DNA from: an uncultured Dehalococcoidia bacterium
GTDB taxonomy: Bacteria > Chloroflexota > Dehalococcoidia > Lucifugimonadales > CAJWER01
Direction of reading: 5' to 3'
Length of the DNA stretch: 64,000 nt
Assembly (NCBI GenBank): GCA_958296115.1
Contig: OY282442.1
Coordinates: forward strand, 592,001-656,000
Shown: one piece after another, positions 8,617 to 18,700 of the stretch
Numbering within the stretch: position 1 is the stretch's first letter
Layout: each line of letters opens with the position of its first letter
The notes under the pieces: model-generated
Database searches by the model: none
The model's input: the letters and a program-made list of their open reading frames with translations, nothing else
What the model was told of the DNA's origin: nothing
Made by a program: the position numbers and the translations under genes

Positions 8617-9867
8617 CTAGTACTGGTTGCGCCTAGACATCACGAGGTAAGCCCCGACGCCCCCGGCTGCCGCCAAGACCACCACCAGCGCCAGTATCAG
8701 GATGAGAGTCCCCATCCCGCCGCTCGACTCCGGAACCGGCGTAGCCGTAGGCGCGGCCGTGGGAACCGCCGTGGGCGCTGGCGGAACTGGGGTGGCCGTG
8801 GGCGGAACCGGTGTGGCCGTAGGCGGAACCGGTGTCGCAGTGGGCGGAACCGGTGTCGCAGTGGGCGGAACAGGCGTGGCCGTAGGCGGAACCGGCGTGG
8901 CCGTGGGCGGAACCGGCGTGGCCGTGGGCGGAACCGGCGTGGCCGTGGGCGGAACCGGCGTGGCCGTGGGCGGAACCGGCGTGGCCGTGGGCGGAACCGG
9001 CGTGGCCGTGGGCGGAACCGGCGTGGCCGTGGGCGGAACCGGTGTCGCAGTGGGCGGAACCGGCGTAGGCGTGGGTGTTGGCAGGCCTACGAACACGAGG
9101 GTAAGGGCCTGATTGATCTTGCCGCTCTCATAGATCTCGCTGGTCTCGGACTCGACTCCAGCGAGCGCGAAGACTATCGCCTGCCCCAGCAAGGCCGTAT
9201 CGTTCGGAGCGATAACCAGGTTAGAGTAGCTGTCCCCCTGGATTTCGGCGGGCGGCGATTCGTAGCTCCCGATGCGGGCTACCAGGGTCGCTCCCGCGGG
9301 AACGTGGCCGCCCGCGACCACTATATTCCCCGAATAGACGGCCGGCAGCGCGGCTGCCACAGTCGGAGTGGCCGTCGGGATCTCTGTCGGCTCAGGCGTA
9401 GGCGTGACAGTCGGCTCCGGCAGGCTGGGGAACGTCAGGTCCAAATGGCCTGCCTCGAACAACGGACTGAACCGAATCGACTGGTCGGCTTGCACCGTTC
9501 CGCCCAGGTGGAACGTTACAGGGCTTCCCACCAGGGCGCCGTCCAGCGGCGCGATATCCAAGCCCAAGAACTGGCCGGCCGTCACAGTCACCGGGGAGGA
9601 CTCGTACACCGTGCCGATTCTCGCCACGAAGGTGATGCCGTCCGGCGGCGCTTGCCCTCCGACCAGCACCGTGCCGTTGTATTCGGCGGGGATCGGCGGG
9701 GGGCCGCCGCTCACGGGCGGCGGTGTAGGGGTGGACTCCTGCGCCAGAGCGGGCCCGGCGGGAAGCGCAAGCAGCGCCATCGTCAGCGCGACGACCCCAA
9801 GCAGGGCTGCCAATACTCCAAATCCGGCCTTCGCCGCCGGAAGCGATCGCTGCGAATCTGGTCTCAC
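8617..9867 (-). CDS. Pro/Thr-rich membrane-anchored surface protein, paralogue 2
   Basis: A 416-residue paralogue of the adjacent gene with the same order: signal peptide (residues 12-42, ending ALAQE), two repeated modules ([18 protein letters not shown]... and [18 protein letters not shown]...), a stalk, and a C-terminal helix ([18 protein letters not shown]) with a basic tail. The stalk here is about 14 near-perfect copies of the heptapeptide VPPTATP, encoded by a 21-bp tandem repeat. Start is GTG at 9867 with AAGGAG seven bases upstream. Function unknown; the two genes look like a tandem duplication whose stalks diverged. Confidence 0.75.
   Translation of the reverse strand: MRPDSQRSLPAAKAGFGVLAALLGVVALTMALLALPAGPALAQESTPTPPPVSGGPPPIPAEYNGTVLVGGQAPPDGITFVARIGTVYESSPVTVTAGQFLGLDIAPLDGALVGSPVTFHLGGTVQADQSIRFSPLFEAGHLDLTFPSLPEPTVTPTPEPTEIPTATPTVAAALPAVYSGNIVVAGGHVPAGATLVARIGSYESPPAEIQGDSYSNLVIAPNDTALLGQAIVFALAGVESETSEIYESGKINQALTLVFVGLPTPTPTPVPPTATPVPPTATPVPPTATPVPPTATPVPPTATPVPPTATPVPPTATPVPPTATPVPPTATPVPPTATPVPPTATPVPPTATPVPPTATPVPPAPTAVPTAAPTATPVPESSGGMGTLILILALVVVLAAAGGVGAYLVMSRRNQY
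8768..9065. repeat. 21-bp tandem array encoding VPPTATP
   Basis: About 14 copies of a 21-base unit (GTGGCCGTGGGCGGAACCGGC-type), nearly identical in the centre and diverging at the edges. It stays in frame, so copy-number change alters stalk length without breaking the gene. Confidence 0.85.
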
Positions 9868-10036
9868 CTTCTGTCTCCTTACTATCGCCCGGGCGCGGGG
9901 AACGAGACCCCGCCGCCGGATTATCTACCTGTTATGGGCATCTATATCTCTAATGATAGAGAAGACATCCCCATTAGTCCAGCGCTACGCAAACCTAGAT
10001 ACGCGCAATACTGGCGGCGCCCGCATGGCCTACACG

Positions 10037-13000
10037 TCAAGAATCGTCGCGAAGACCTGCGCTGGACCGCCGTCCCAGCGCCCACACGATGGCCGAAGCC
10101 ACCACGAACGCCGCCGCTGCCAGGAGCCAGCTCTCGTACCACGGGTCTGCAGCATCCTGAACGCCAGGGCCTGGAGTGTCGAACGGGGTCGCCGTGGCGG
10201 TTGGCGTTGTCATGGGAACGGCGGCCCGCGCTGCCGCAATGGGCGGAGGAGGCGACGGCGTGGGCGTCGGCGTCGCGGACGGTATCCGTGTCGGCGAGGG
10301 GCTGAGGGTTGGAATAGGCGCAGGCGTGGGTATGAGAGTCGGGGTGGGCGTAGGCGTGTACGTGGAGGTCGGCGTAGGAGTGGGCGTTGACGTGAGGGTC
10401 GGCGTAGGGCTGGACGTTGGCGTGAACGTCGAAGTTGGGCTTGGCGTTGGCGTGAACGTCGAAGTGGGGCTGGGTGTTGGCGTGGAGGTCGGCATAGGGC
10501 TGGGCGTTGGCGTGGAGGTCGGCGTAGGGCTGGACGTTGGCGTAAAGGTCGGAGTGGGCGTTAGCGTTGGCATAGGTGTGCGGGTTGGCGCAGGCGTTGG
10601 AGTCGGCGCAGGCGTGGGTGTGCGGGTTGGCGTGGGCGTAGGGGTGAAGGTCGGAGTGGGCGTAGGGGTGAAGGTCGGAGTGGGCGTGGGCGTATTGAGC
10701 GCTGGCGCTGGGACGTTAGGGCGGGTTGGGGTTGGCCGGCGGGGCGAAGGTGGGCCCGCTATCTTGATTTCGTCGGAGGCGATAGGCGTCTTGCCGTCGG
10801 CCTGATATAGCGTAATCGTCAGTGTATCGCCTGCCCTGACCATCACCGCGCCATCGCCCTGGGCTCTCGCGCCCGTGTCCTTGCTGGGAGTTACCGCGCC
10901 CCTGAACACGCCTGAAGTGGGATGTGGGGCCGTGCTGGTCGCGCTTGTAACTTCGGAGAATGCCAGCCATTCGCCATCGGGGTTCGCCGAGCTGGCGGCC
11001 CTGACACGCTGGCTCGAAGCATCGTACACGTCCACGACGTCGAACTCGAATATCACCTCCAGCGTGCTCGATGCGTTCACGTGATTGAGCAGCCTGAATT
11101 GGCCGGACGCTTCCATTCTGCCGAGCAGAAACCGTACCCCGTTGCTGGCCCTCATCGGAGTGGTCGTGCTGACCCGCGCCTCGGGGAGCGGGTCGCGCGA
11201 CAGCGGCGTTTTCGCAACGTTGCCCGCGTCAAAGGGCGCGTCCGCCTCGATCGAATGGACGGAAGGATGCGGCGCGCCGGTGAGCAGGTTCCAGTAAGTA
11301 TTTGCGGGTACTGCCGCAGGCAGGTTCCTCCAGACGGCGGAGCCTGTTCTCAGGGTCCTCAGCGAGGGATGCCTGACGTAGAACACTATCGGAGAGCCGG
11401 CCGTCACGACTCGCGCGCTCTGGAAGGTTACAGGTCCAGCCGGCATAGGGGTGGGCGTCGCGGTCGGGGTAGACGTCGCAGTCGGGGTGGTCGTGGCTGT
11501 GGGAGGCGTAGACGTCGCGGGCGGGGTGGTCGTGGCTGTGGGAGGCGTGGATGTAGCGGGCGGATCGGGCAATACTGGCCCTGCGGCCCTGACCCCTATC
11601 ACGTGGCTGTCCACGATGTTGCCGTCTGCGTCGTAGAATTCGGCTGTGAGCTGGCCGCCTTCCCGCACCCACACCGCCCCGTCGCCCCGCGCTCGCGCGG
11701 ACATGTCCACGCTCGGCGTTACCTCGCCGCGGAACAGCCCAGTCGCCCCATGCGGCGCGGCGTCGCTCTCGCTCGTGACCTCGGAGAAGGCCAGCCACTC
11801 GCCGTCAGGGTCCGACTCGCTGAAGACCCTGGCGCGCCGGCTCGAAGCCTCATACACGTCCACCGTCTTGAACTGGAAGACCACTGCCAGCGTGCTCGAT
11901 GCGTTCACGGCGTTGAGCAGCCTGAATTGGCCGGAGTCCGTGAATCGGCTCGCGGGCGCTGTTGCGCCATCCACTCGCGCTTTCGGAGGCGGTTCGAGCA
12001 TCAACGGCGTTCTTGCTGGCTGGTCCGTGTCGTATGCGCCTGCGTCGAGCGAATGGACGGAGGGGCGCGGCTCGCCATTGAATAGGCTCCACAAGGAGTT
12101 GGGCCTCACGCCATCGGGAATCACCGACCACGTGGAAGTGGCTGTCTCGATGGTTCCAAGCGAGGGGGCGTTGACGTAGAACGCGACCGCCTCGCCGGGC
12201 CGAGTCGCCGCGAGGACAGATCCCGCCCCGTCTTGGAACGCGATTTCGTCCACGCTGATTGCAGGCGTAGGGACTGGCGTAGGTATCGGCGTGGGCGTGT
12301 TGGCTGCGGTCAACACTCTGATCTCGTGATGTGTCGGGGGTACGCCCTCGGCGACATAGAACGTTACCCTGAGAGTATCGCCGGCCTCCACCCACACTGC
12401 CCCGTCTCCCTGGCCGAGCGCGAGCATGTCGTCGCTCGGGGTTACCTCGCCCCTGAACAGGTTGGAATCTCCATGGGGCGATGCGTCGGTCTGGCTTGCG
12501 ACTTCGGAGAACGCCACCCACTCGCCGTCGGCGTCGGACGAGCTGGTTATCTTCACCTTCCGTTCGTCCGCCGAGTGGGTGTCCACGCCCTGGAACGGAA
12601 AGGTAACCGCCACAGTACTCGAAGCGTTCACGTCGTAGAGCAAGAGAAATTCGCCGGTTGACGAATCGAAGTCTCCGACTATATTCTCTCTCCCATCGAC
12701 CATGACCGTCGGCCAGGGATCGACGTAGGCCAACGGCGTGTTCGCCGGGTTGTCCCTATCGAAGGAGCTGCCCGGGTCGAGCGAATATATGGATGGGTGG
12801 GGGCTGCCCGTGGCCAGGCTCCACCATGAGTTTGGCTGGGCGGCCTCCGGGACTGCGGACCAGGCGGCTGAGAGGACCTCTAACGTTCCCCCCAGCGACG
12901 GCTCGTTGAGGTAGAAGGCGACGGGCTCGTTGGCGGCGGCGCTCGCAAGGTTGTTCCCCGCCCCATCCTGGAACGCGACTTCGCCCACATCGAGGGCGTC

Positions 13001-13075
13001 CACCGTGTTGGCGCTCTCGATTGCCAAGACGACGCAGGCCACGGCCAGCAAGAGCGCCACAACTCGCGGGGACAA
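10037..13075 (-). CDS. Large Pro/Thr-rich membrane-anchored surface protein with three repeated modules
   Basis: A 1012-residue protein with an N-terminal signal ([18 protein letters not shown]), then three homologous modules of about 200 residues (about 28-260, 272-500, 545-760). Each has a VAFY(L/V)N-PSLG segment, HPS(I/V)(Y/H)S, NASST(L/V), S-(D/N)-x-DGEW(L/V)[13 protein letters not shown] and GDGAVWV-x-x-G-(D/G)-x-L. A long [12 protein letters not shown]-type stalk (about 770-935) and a C-terminal helix ([19 protein letters not shown]) with RRSS tail follow. The DGEW...GEV...VWV pattern also occurs once in the S-layer-like protein at 15741-19106, linking the two. The start is TTG 13075, since an in-frame stop lies just upstream and the signal peptide begins there. 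Function unknown. Confidence 0.75.
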   Translation of the reverse strand: MSPRVVALLLAVACVVLAIESANTVDALDVGEVAFQDGAGNNLASAAANEPVAFYLNEPSLGGTLEVLSAAWSAVPEAAQPNSWWSLATGSPHPSIYSLDPGSSFDRDNPANTPLAYVDPWPTVMVDGRENIVGDFDSSTGEFLLLYDVNASSTVAVTFPFQGVDTHSADERKVKITSSSDADGEWVAFSEVASQTDASPHGDSNLFRGEVTPSDDMLALGQGDGAVWVEAGDTLRVTFYVAEGVPPTHHEIRVLTAANTPTPIPTPVPTPAISVDEIAFQDGAGSVLAATRPGEAVAFYVNAPSLGTIETATSTWSVIPDGVRPNSLWSLFNGEPRPSVHSLDAGAYDTDQPARTPLMLEPPPKARVDGATAPASRFTDSGQFRLLNAVNASSTLAVVFQFKTVDVYEASSRRARVFSESDPDGEWLAFSEVTSESDAAPHGATGLFRGEVTPSVDMSARARGDGAVWVREGGQLTAEFYDADGNIVDSHVIGVRAAGPVLPDPPATSTPPTATTTPPATSTPPTATTTPTATSTPTATPTPMPAGPVTFQSARVVTAGSPIVFYVRHPSLRTLRTGSAVWRNLPAAVPANTYWNLLTGAPHPSVHSIEADAPFDAGNVAKTPLSRDPLPEARVSTTTPMRASNGVRFLLGRMEASGQFRLLNHVNASSTLEVIFEFDVVDVYDASSQRVRAASSANPDGEWLAFSEVTSATSTAPHPTSGVFRGAVTPSKDTGARAQGDGAVMVRAGDTLTITLYQADGKTPIASDEIKIAGPPSPRRPTPTRPNVPAPALNTPTPTPTFTPTPTPTFTPTPTPTRTPTPAPTPTPAPTRTPMPTLTPTPTFTPTSSPTPTSTPTPSPMPTSTPTPSPTSTFTPTPSPTSTFTPTSSPTPTLTSTPTPTPTSTYTPTPTPTLIPTPAPIPTLSPSPTRIPSATPTPTPSPPPPIAAARAAVPMTTPTATATPFDTPGPGVQDAADPWYESWLLAAAAFVVASAIVWALGRRSSAGLRDDS

Positions 13076-13172
13076 GGAACCTAACTTCTAGGAGCGTCAA
13101 GGGCGCGAACGGGGCAAGCGCGAGGAGCCCGTCTCGCAATTGTGGGTCTCGCAATGTTCACAACCTTGGCCC

Positions 13173-13856
13173 TCACGAGTTCAGGAAGCTCATCGCTGCC
13201 ACTGCCACGGCCACGGCCACTCCCATGGCGGCAATCATGAGGCCGCCCAGCGTCAGGAATCGGCGGTCCATGTCGGCCTTGAGCTCGGAGTAGGACGACC
13301 TGATGGCGAGATTGACATCGTCCTTCGTCGCCATCGCGCCGCGTATAGCTACGATGTCGTCCTTCGTCGCCATCTCGCCGCGTATGGACGCCTGGCCCTC
13401 GCGGAGTGCGGCTGCCTCGGCGCGGCTTGCCTCGAACCCCGCTTGCATCTCGCCCCGAACCGCTGTGATGTCGTCCTTCGTGGCGAACTGCTTCATCTCG
13501 CCGTGTATGAACGCGATGTCGCTCTTCGTGGCGAACTGCTTCATCTCGCCGCGTATGGACGCCTGGCCCTCGCGGAGAGCGGCCGTTTCGGCGCGAGTTG
13601 CCTCGAATCCCTTCTGCATCTCGTCCTTCGTCGCCATCTCGCCCCGAACCGACGCGACGTCGCTCTTTGTGGCAAACTGCTTCATCTCGCCGCGTATGGC
13701 TGCCTGGCCCTCGCGGAGAGCGGCTGCCTCGGCGCGGCTTGCCTCGAACCCCGCCTTCATCTCGTCCTTCGTCGCCATCTCGCCGCGCATGGCCGCGATG
13801 TCGTCCTTCGTGGCCAACTGCCTAGTCTCGCCGCGTGTGGCCGTCTCTACTGCCAT
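13173..13856 (-). CDS. Coiled-coil membrane protein A1 (duplicated array)
   Basis: A 227-residue protein beginning MAVETATRGETRQLATKDD, made of repeated blocks of the type (I)RGEM(K)QFATK(S/D)D and FEASRAEAAALREGQA, forming a long heptad-rich coiled coil, and ending with a membrane helix (TLGGLMIAAMGVAVAVAVAAM) and a 4-residue tail. ATG 13856 is preceded by GGAG at seven bases. It resembles DUF1640-like or phage-type coiled-coil proteins only in general architecture; I do not recognise a function. Gene order is A1-B1-A2-B2 from left to right, all on the minus strand with very similar promoter regions, the product of a ~1.2 kb tandem duplication. Confidence 0.7.
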   Translation of the reverse strand: MAVETATRGETRQLATKDDIAAMRGEMATKDEMKAGFEASRAEAAALREGQAAIRGEMKQFATKSDVASVRGEMATKDEMQKGFEATRAETAALREGQASIRGEMKQFATKSDIAFIHGEMKQFATKDDITAVRGEMQAGFEASRAEAAALREGQASIRGEMATKDDIVAIRGAMATKDDVNLAIRSSYSELKADMDRRFLTLGGLMIAAMGVAVAVAVAAMSFLNS

Positions 13857-13881
13857 GCCGTTGCTCCAAGCGCGTTCAACT

Positions 13882-13922
13882 TTGCCGTGCGGCAATGATA
13901 CCACAGGAGCGGAACGGGGCAA
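13882..13922 (-). promoter_or_regulatory. Promoter and palindrome of A1
   Basis: On the minus strand TTGCCC (13917-13922), a 16-base spacer and TATCAT (13895-13900) are followed directly by TTGCCGcaCGGCAA (13882-13895), a 6-bp inverted repeat overlapping the predicted start site. The start codon lies about 30 bases further on. The same arrangement precedes A2 and, more degenerate, B1 and B2, suggesting a shared operator. Confidence 0.5.
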
Positions 13923-13971
13923 GCGCGAGGAGCCTGTCTCGCAATACTCACAACCTTGACCCTCACGAAGT

Positions 13972-14241
13972 TCAGGATCTCGTCGCTACTACTATCAATG
14001 CCATTACTACTATGAGAATTAGGGAGGCGGCGAACAGGCTGAATACCAGGGCTAGGAACAAGGTGTCATCATTGGACCTGGCCGACCTGATAGCGAAATC
14101 GCCATCGCCCTTCGTGGCAGATTGTCCCATCTCCCTGCGGATTGCCTCGAATCCTCTCGCCATCTCGCCGCGTATGGAGGCGATGTCGTCCTTCGTGGCC
14201 AACTGCCTAGTCTCGCCGCGTGTGGCCGTCTCTACCGCCAT
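13972..14241 (-). CDS. Small coiled-coil membrane protein B1 (duplicated array)
   Basis: An 89-residue protein that shares its first 25 residues with A1 (MAVETATRGETRQLATKDD), then RGFEAIRREMGQSATKGDGDFAIRS and a different C-terminal membrane helix (TLFLALVFSLFAASLILIVVMALIVV). It therefore looks like an A-type protein with the repeat blocks collapsed to one and another anchor attached. GGAG stands seven bases before ATG. Function unknown. Confidence 0.65.
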   Translation of the reverse strand: MAVETATRGETRQLATKDDIASIRGEMARGFEAIRREMGQSATKGDGDFAIRSARSNDDTLFLALVFSLFAASLILIVVMALIVVATRS

Positions 14242-14279
14242 GCCGTTGCTCCAAGCGCGTTCAACGTTGCCATGCGCCA

Positions 14280-14307
14280 ATGATACCACAGGGGCGGAAC
14301 GGGGCAA
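14280..14307 (-). promoter_or_regulatory. Promoter of B1
   Basis: TTGCCC (14302-14307), 16-base spacer, TATCAT (14280-14285) on the minus strand; the downstream palindrome is degenerate here (TTGGCGcaTGGCAA). Confidence 0.45.
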
Positions 14308-14347
14308 GCGCGAGGAGGCCGTCTCGCAATGCTCACAACCTTGGCCC

Positions 14348-15070
14348 TCACGAGTTCAGGAAGCTCATCGCTGCCACTGCCACGGCCACTGCCACTCCCA
14401 TGGCGGCAATGATGAGGCCGCCCAGCGTCAGGAATCGGCGGTCCATGTCGGCCTTGAGCTCGGATATCGACGACCTGATGGCGAGATTGACATCGTCCTT
14501 CGTCGCCATCTCGCCGCGCATGGCTGCGATGTCATCCTTCGTGGCAAACTGCTTCATCTCGCCGCGTATGGACGCCTGGCCCTCGCGGAGAACGGCAGCT
14601 TCGGCGCGGCTTGCCTCGAACCCCGCCTGCATCTCGCCCCGAACCGCCGTGATGTCGTCCTTCGTGGCGAACTGCTTCATCTCGCCGTGTATGAACGCGA
14701 TGTCGCTCTTTGTGGCAAACTGCTTCATCTCGCCGCGTATGGCTGCCTGGCCCTCGCGGAGAGCGGCTGCCTCGGCGCGGCTTGCCTCGAACCCCGCCTG
14801 CATCTCTTCCTTCGTGGCAAACTGCTTCATCTCGCCGTGTATGAACGCGATGTCGCTCTTCGTGGCAAACTGCTTCATCTCGCCGCGTATGGACGCTTGG
14901 CCCTCGCGGAGAGCGGCCGTTTCGGCGCGGCCTGCCTCGAACCCCGCCTTCATCTCGCTCTGAACCGTCGTGACATCGTCCTTCGTCGCCATCTCGCCGC
15001 GTATGGAGGCGATGTCGTCCTTCGTGGACAACTGCCTGGTCTCGCCGCGTGTGGCCGTCTCTACCGCCAT
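14348..15070 (-). CDS. Coiled-coil membrane protein A2 (duplicated array)
   Basis: A 240-residue close paralogue of A1 with the same start (MAVETATRGETRQLSTKDD), the same RGEMKQFATKSDIAFIHGEM and FEA(S/G)RAEAA(A/V)LREGQA blocks but in a different order and number, and the same C-terminal anchor (TLGGLIIAAMGVAVAVAVAAM). The repeat blocks match A1 almost base for base, so the length difference comes from block gain or loss. Function unknown. Confidence 0.7.
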   Translation of the reverse strand: MAVETATRGETRQLSTKDDIASIRGEMATKDDVTTVQSEMKAGFEAGRAETAALREGQASIRGEMKQFATKSDIAFIHGEMKQFATKEEMQAGFEASRAEAAALREGQAAIRGEMKQFATKSDIAFIHGEMKQFATKDDITAVRGEMQAGFEASRAEAAVLREGQASIRGEMKQFATKDDIAAMRGEMATKDDVNLAIRSSISELKADMDRRFLTLGGLIIAAMGVAVAVAVAAMSFLNS

Positions 15071-15095
15071 GCCGTTGCTCCGGGCGCGTTCAACT

Positions 15096-15136
15096 TTGCC
15101 GTGCGGCAATGATACCACAGGAGCGGAACGGGGCAA
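15096..15136 (-). promoter_or_regulatory. Promoter and palindrome of A2
   Basis: Near-identical copy, 1214 bases downstream in coordinates, of the A1 promoter: TTGCCC (15131-15136), 16-base spacer, TATCAT (15109-15114), then TTGCCGcaCGGCAA. Confidence 0.5.
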
Positions 15137-15185
15137 GCGCGAGGAGCCTGTCTCGCAATACTCACAACCTTGGCCCTCACGAAGT

Positions 15186-15456
15186 TCAGGATCTCGTCGC
15201 TACTACTATCAATGCCATTACTACTATGAGAACTAGGGAGGCGGCGAACAGGCTGAATACCAGGGCTAGGAACAGGATGTCGTCCTTGGACCTGGCCGAC
15301 CTGATAGCGAAATCGCCATCGCCCTTCGTGGCAGATTGTCCCATCTCCCTGCGGATTGCCTCGAATCTTCGTCGCCATCTCGCCGCGTATGGAGGCAATG
15401 TCGTCCTTCGTGGACAACTGCCTGGTCTCGCCGCGTGTGGCTGTCTCTGCCGTCAT
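15186..15456 (-). pseudogene. Frameshifted copy B2 of the small coiled-coil membrane protein
   Basis: The reading frame starts MTAETATRGETRQLSTKDDI at 15456, reads RGEMATKI, and then leaves frame. The rest of the B-type protein (FEAIRREMGQSATKGDGDF and membrane helix ILFLALVFSLFAASLVLIV) continues in another frame to 15186. Comparison with B1 and the A genes suggests loss of sequence between ATGGCGACGAAG and ATTCGAGG, leaving a frameshift. A sequencing error is possible but the junction differs from B1 at several bases, which favours a real deletion. Confidence 0.6.
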
Positions 15457-15494
15457 GCTGTTGGTCCGGGTGTGTTCAGCTTTGCCGCGCGGCG

Positions 15495-15523
15495 ATGATA
15501 GCGCGGGAGGGGGAGCTGGGCAA
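15495..15523 (-). promoter_or_regulatory. Promoter of B2
   Basis: TTGCCC (15518-15523), 17-base spacer, TATCAT (15495-15500) on the minus strand, with an inverted repeat relic downstream (CGCCGCGCGGCAA). The promoter survives although the gene is frameshifted. Confidence 0.4.
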
Positions 15524-15534
15524 GGACGCGCTGG

Positions 15535-15580
15535 GTCACCCTCACCTTAGCCCTCTCCCGTCGAGGGAGAGAGGGGGTGG
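15535..15580. repeat. Short interspersed hairpin element
   Basis: CCCTCTCCC (15551-15559) facing GGGAGAGAGGG, preceded by TCACCCTCACCTTAG; the same family as at 4645-4690, followed by a G-rich run (GGGTGGGTGGGCAGCAT repeated with variation). Confidence 0.6.
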
Positions 15581-15622
15581 GTGGGCAGCATAGGGGGGGG
15601 GGATGGGTGGGCAGTATAGGAG

Positions 15623-15663
15623 AAGCCTCCCTTCCCCGGTTTGGGGGGAAGGGAGGCTTTTTG
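15623..15663. terminator. Strong intrinsic terminator, S-layer gene side
   Basis: A 15-bp perfect stem, AAGCCTCCCTTCCCC (15623-15637) and its complement (15645-15659), with a 7-base loop. The T-run follows on the plus strand, but it lies about 80 bases beyond the stop of the minus-strand S-layer-like gene and no plus-strand gene ends here, so its likely job is to end that transcript or to insulate both directions. Confidence 0.7.
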
Positions 15664-15740
15664 TTTGCGGTCGTCTTTGTTTTCGTCCGCGGGGGCTGGC
15701 GTTTAGCTCATGCCCCCCGCGGTCCTTGCGGCGGTTGTCC

Positions 15741-18700
15741 TTACGGAACCAGGACGCCCGCCTCCGTGAGGTAGACCCAGTAGCCGTTGCCCACGCTCAC
15801 AGTGTCATTGTCGCCGACATTCTCGTTTGCAGCGTCCGGCAGCAACGAGACGAACCGCTGGCTTACGTTGTTGTAGCCGTAGGCCCTGGACCACTTCAGT
15901 CCGCTGAAGTAGGTGTCCGGGTCAATCTTCGTCTCGCTCAGGTCCTGGACCCTGACCGGAACCATGTTCCAGCCCCGCACCAGGCTTATCGTCGAGGGCA
16001 GGATGCCTGCGCCTGCGCTGGTGCCCGGCACGTCCACGGTGACCGTTACCACGCCGTTCGCGTAGATCCAGTAGGCCGTGTTCGCCGTTAGCTGCGTCAG
16101 CTCGAGGGCGCTGCCCGGCTGTCCGAGCGTGCCGTCGTCCTGCCGCGTGGCCCTGAACCAGTTCCTCTCACGCGCGTCGTAGTTGAGCACCCTTGTTACC
16201 AGGTCCGACGTAATCACGTCGTTGACGCCCCGCTCGAGCGCGGGAGGATCGTCGGGCAGCGACACCAGGTTCCAGCCTGGGCGCAGACTCATCTTGTGGA
16301 CCCGCTTCTCGATGGTGAACTCGCTCTTCGAGTCCTTGAGCTGGTTGCCCGCCGTGTCGGTCGCGCTCACCTTGAGCTCGTACTTGCCGAGGGCAAGACC
16401 CGAACCCTGCCAGATGAACTCGATGCTGTCGGACGACCCGGCGATGAACGCTTCCTTGAGGTCCGTCGTCTCGCCGTCAGGACCCGTCAGCTCCGCCTTG
16501 TCCAGCGTCACCGTCTTGTAGCCGTCGCCAGGGTATTCGTCCTCGTCGAACGTAATCCTGACGAACGGGTTCTGGCTCTGCACCTTGTCCTTGTTCTCGG
16601 GATCGAACGTTACCGTCGGCGCGCTGTGGTCCACCTGGAACCAGTTGTCCCCAACGTGCGAGTAGTTCACCCGTATGTTGTCGGGATCCACGGCGTCATC
16701 GCCGGTTGTCGGGTATTCGACGGTGATGGTGCGCGCGGATGCATTCACACCCGTGACCGTGATGTTCTCTATCCTCTCGTCTATCTTGGTGTCCGCGTTG
16801 TCGGTGACCGAGGAGTCGTACACCAGCACGTCACCGGCCTGGAACACCATCTTTCCGAGGTCTACACCTGTACCGGGAACGTTCCTGCCGGCGGTCATCT
16901 TGTAGTTGAAGTCCACGTCGCCGAGCGGCCCGAAGTCCACCGTCAGCACCTTGGCGTCGCTGATCGAGGGCTCCTCGTCCGTGATGTCAACGAGGTTGTC
17001 CTTCGACACGTTGCCGAGGTCGGTTATCTGGATGGACACGCCGTAGGCGCCCGTCGGGTCCAAGGTACTGGTCTTCACTGTGAACGTGGCCTCGGCCTGC
17101 AACGGCGTGGGCCTGCTCACATTGAGTGAGCGGCCTGCCGAGAACTTGTTAGCCTCCGTAACCTTCGAGCCGACCACGCTGACCTTCACGCCGGTCGTAG
17201 ACAACTTCTCGTCGAAGGTTATCGTCGTCTTGACCTTGTCGTCCTTGACCACCAGGTCCCTGTCAATGGTGATACCAGTGATGGTCGGCGGTGTCTTGTC
17301 GGCCGCAGTTACCTGGCTGGCGGAGTTGTTCGCCGTGTCCACCTCGTTGCCGGCCCTGTCCAGAATGTCGGAGATGACCTTCACGACCGGCTTGGCGTCT
17401 GGATCGAGCCCAGGATCGTTCAGCGTCAGCTTGACGTCGACGTCTTCCCTAGCTGCCGTGTCCTCATCGTCCGCTATCACCTCGGCGGCGGCTATCGTGG
17501 CCTCCGTGACCGTGAAGTCGCTGCCGTCCGCGTCAACGCTCGCCGGGTCTATGACCTCGCTGAACGTGACCGTTACCTCGGTGGGCGTGCCGGTCTTCGC
17601 GGTGCGGACTTCCGGCCTCTCGAGGTCTATGTCCAGCGTGTGTTGGGTATCGGGGTCTCCGGGGTTCGCCGGGTAGGTGGACACGTTGCCAGCCTTGTCC
17701 GTCGCCCTGATTACTATGGGGAACTCTCCGAGATCGTCCCTGTCAGTCTGGAAGAGGGACCTCCAAGCTGTCCCCTGCGCGAAGAGCACGCGAACTCCGC
17801 CCGTAAGTCCCTGGAACGATACGTTGGCAGCCTTCTTGCCGCTGTTTCCCGAGCTATCAAGCTTGGCTTTCACGTCGGCAGCAGTCGAGTCGGCAGTGAG
17901 CGTCGTGAGACTGGGGTTTATGAACACCTCGACCGAGCTCGTCTTGGTTATGTCGATCTCCGAACCGGAGTCGAGAACATCAAACGAGAGGGTCGGGTTG
18001 GCGATTCTCGTGAAGGCTCCAGCCACCGGGCTGATGTTCGTGATCTGGGGCGCAACCGTGTCAACCGTCACCGTGTCGCTGCCATTGATAGTCGAGCTGT
18101 CCGTGTCGTAGTAGGTAACGGTCAGGATGTCGCCGTCCTGAACCCATACGCCACCATCCGACCAACCAGATTCATGCACCTGGTCGTCGTCGCACGGACC
18201 CGTACCCGCTGAAGTGTCATGCACCTTCCTCTTCTCACTGCAGAAGCCTGCGCTCCCTGCCAGCGCGGGGTTGGTGTCAATCCTCACCTCTCCCATGAAT
18301 ATCTGCGACGTCGCGCTGCCTTCATCCTGCGCAGTGGCAGATTTCACTTCTTCGATGGTGACCCACTCGCCCTGCGAGTCGGATTGGCTCGTCACCTTTG
18401 CGCGACGAAGGCCCGTGGGGTCGGTGGTTGTCGCCGTCGTTTCGTCGGCGGGTGTAGCAGGATCGTCAGCTATTGGATCCTGAAGGTCCAAGATCCAACC
18501 CGTGTACTTGTCCCTGATGTGGAAGACGAAGATTACATCGACCGTCCAGGGCTGGTTAGCCGCTGGCTGACTCAGAGGCGTTACGGGAGTCAACTCCCCA
18601 TTCGGCTGGATGCTAGATGGGAAGAGTCCTCCGACACGGGTCTTCAGGAAGTCAGCGTCCAGAGGTGACGTAGTGGCTGCACCCGTCCCTGTGAACATCG

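Noticed and set aside
8768-9065. CRISPR-like tandem array
   Set aside because: Repeats are adjacent 21-mers with no spacers and encode a heptapeptide in frame.
8470-10305. Long open frames on the plus strand opposite the Pro/Thr-rich proteins
   Set aside because: Their Arg-rich, low-complexity translations are mirror products of the GC-biased repeat arrays. The minus-strand frames have signal peptides, domains and ribosome sites.
10922-12085. 387-codon plus-strand frame
   Set aside because: Mirror of the 1012-residue surface protein; composition is typical of an antisense shadow.
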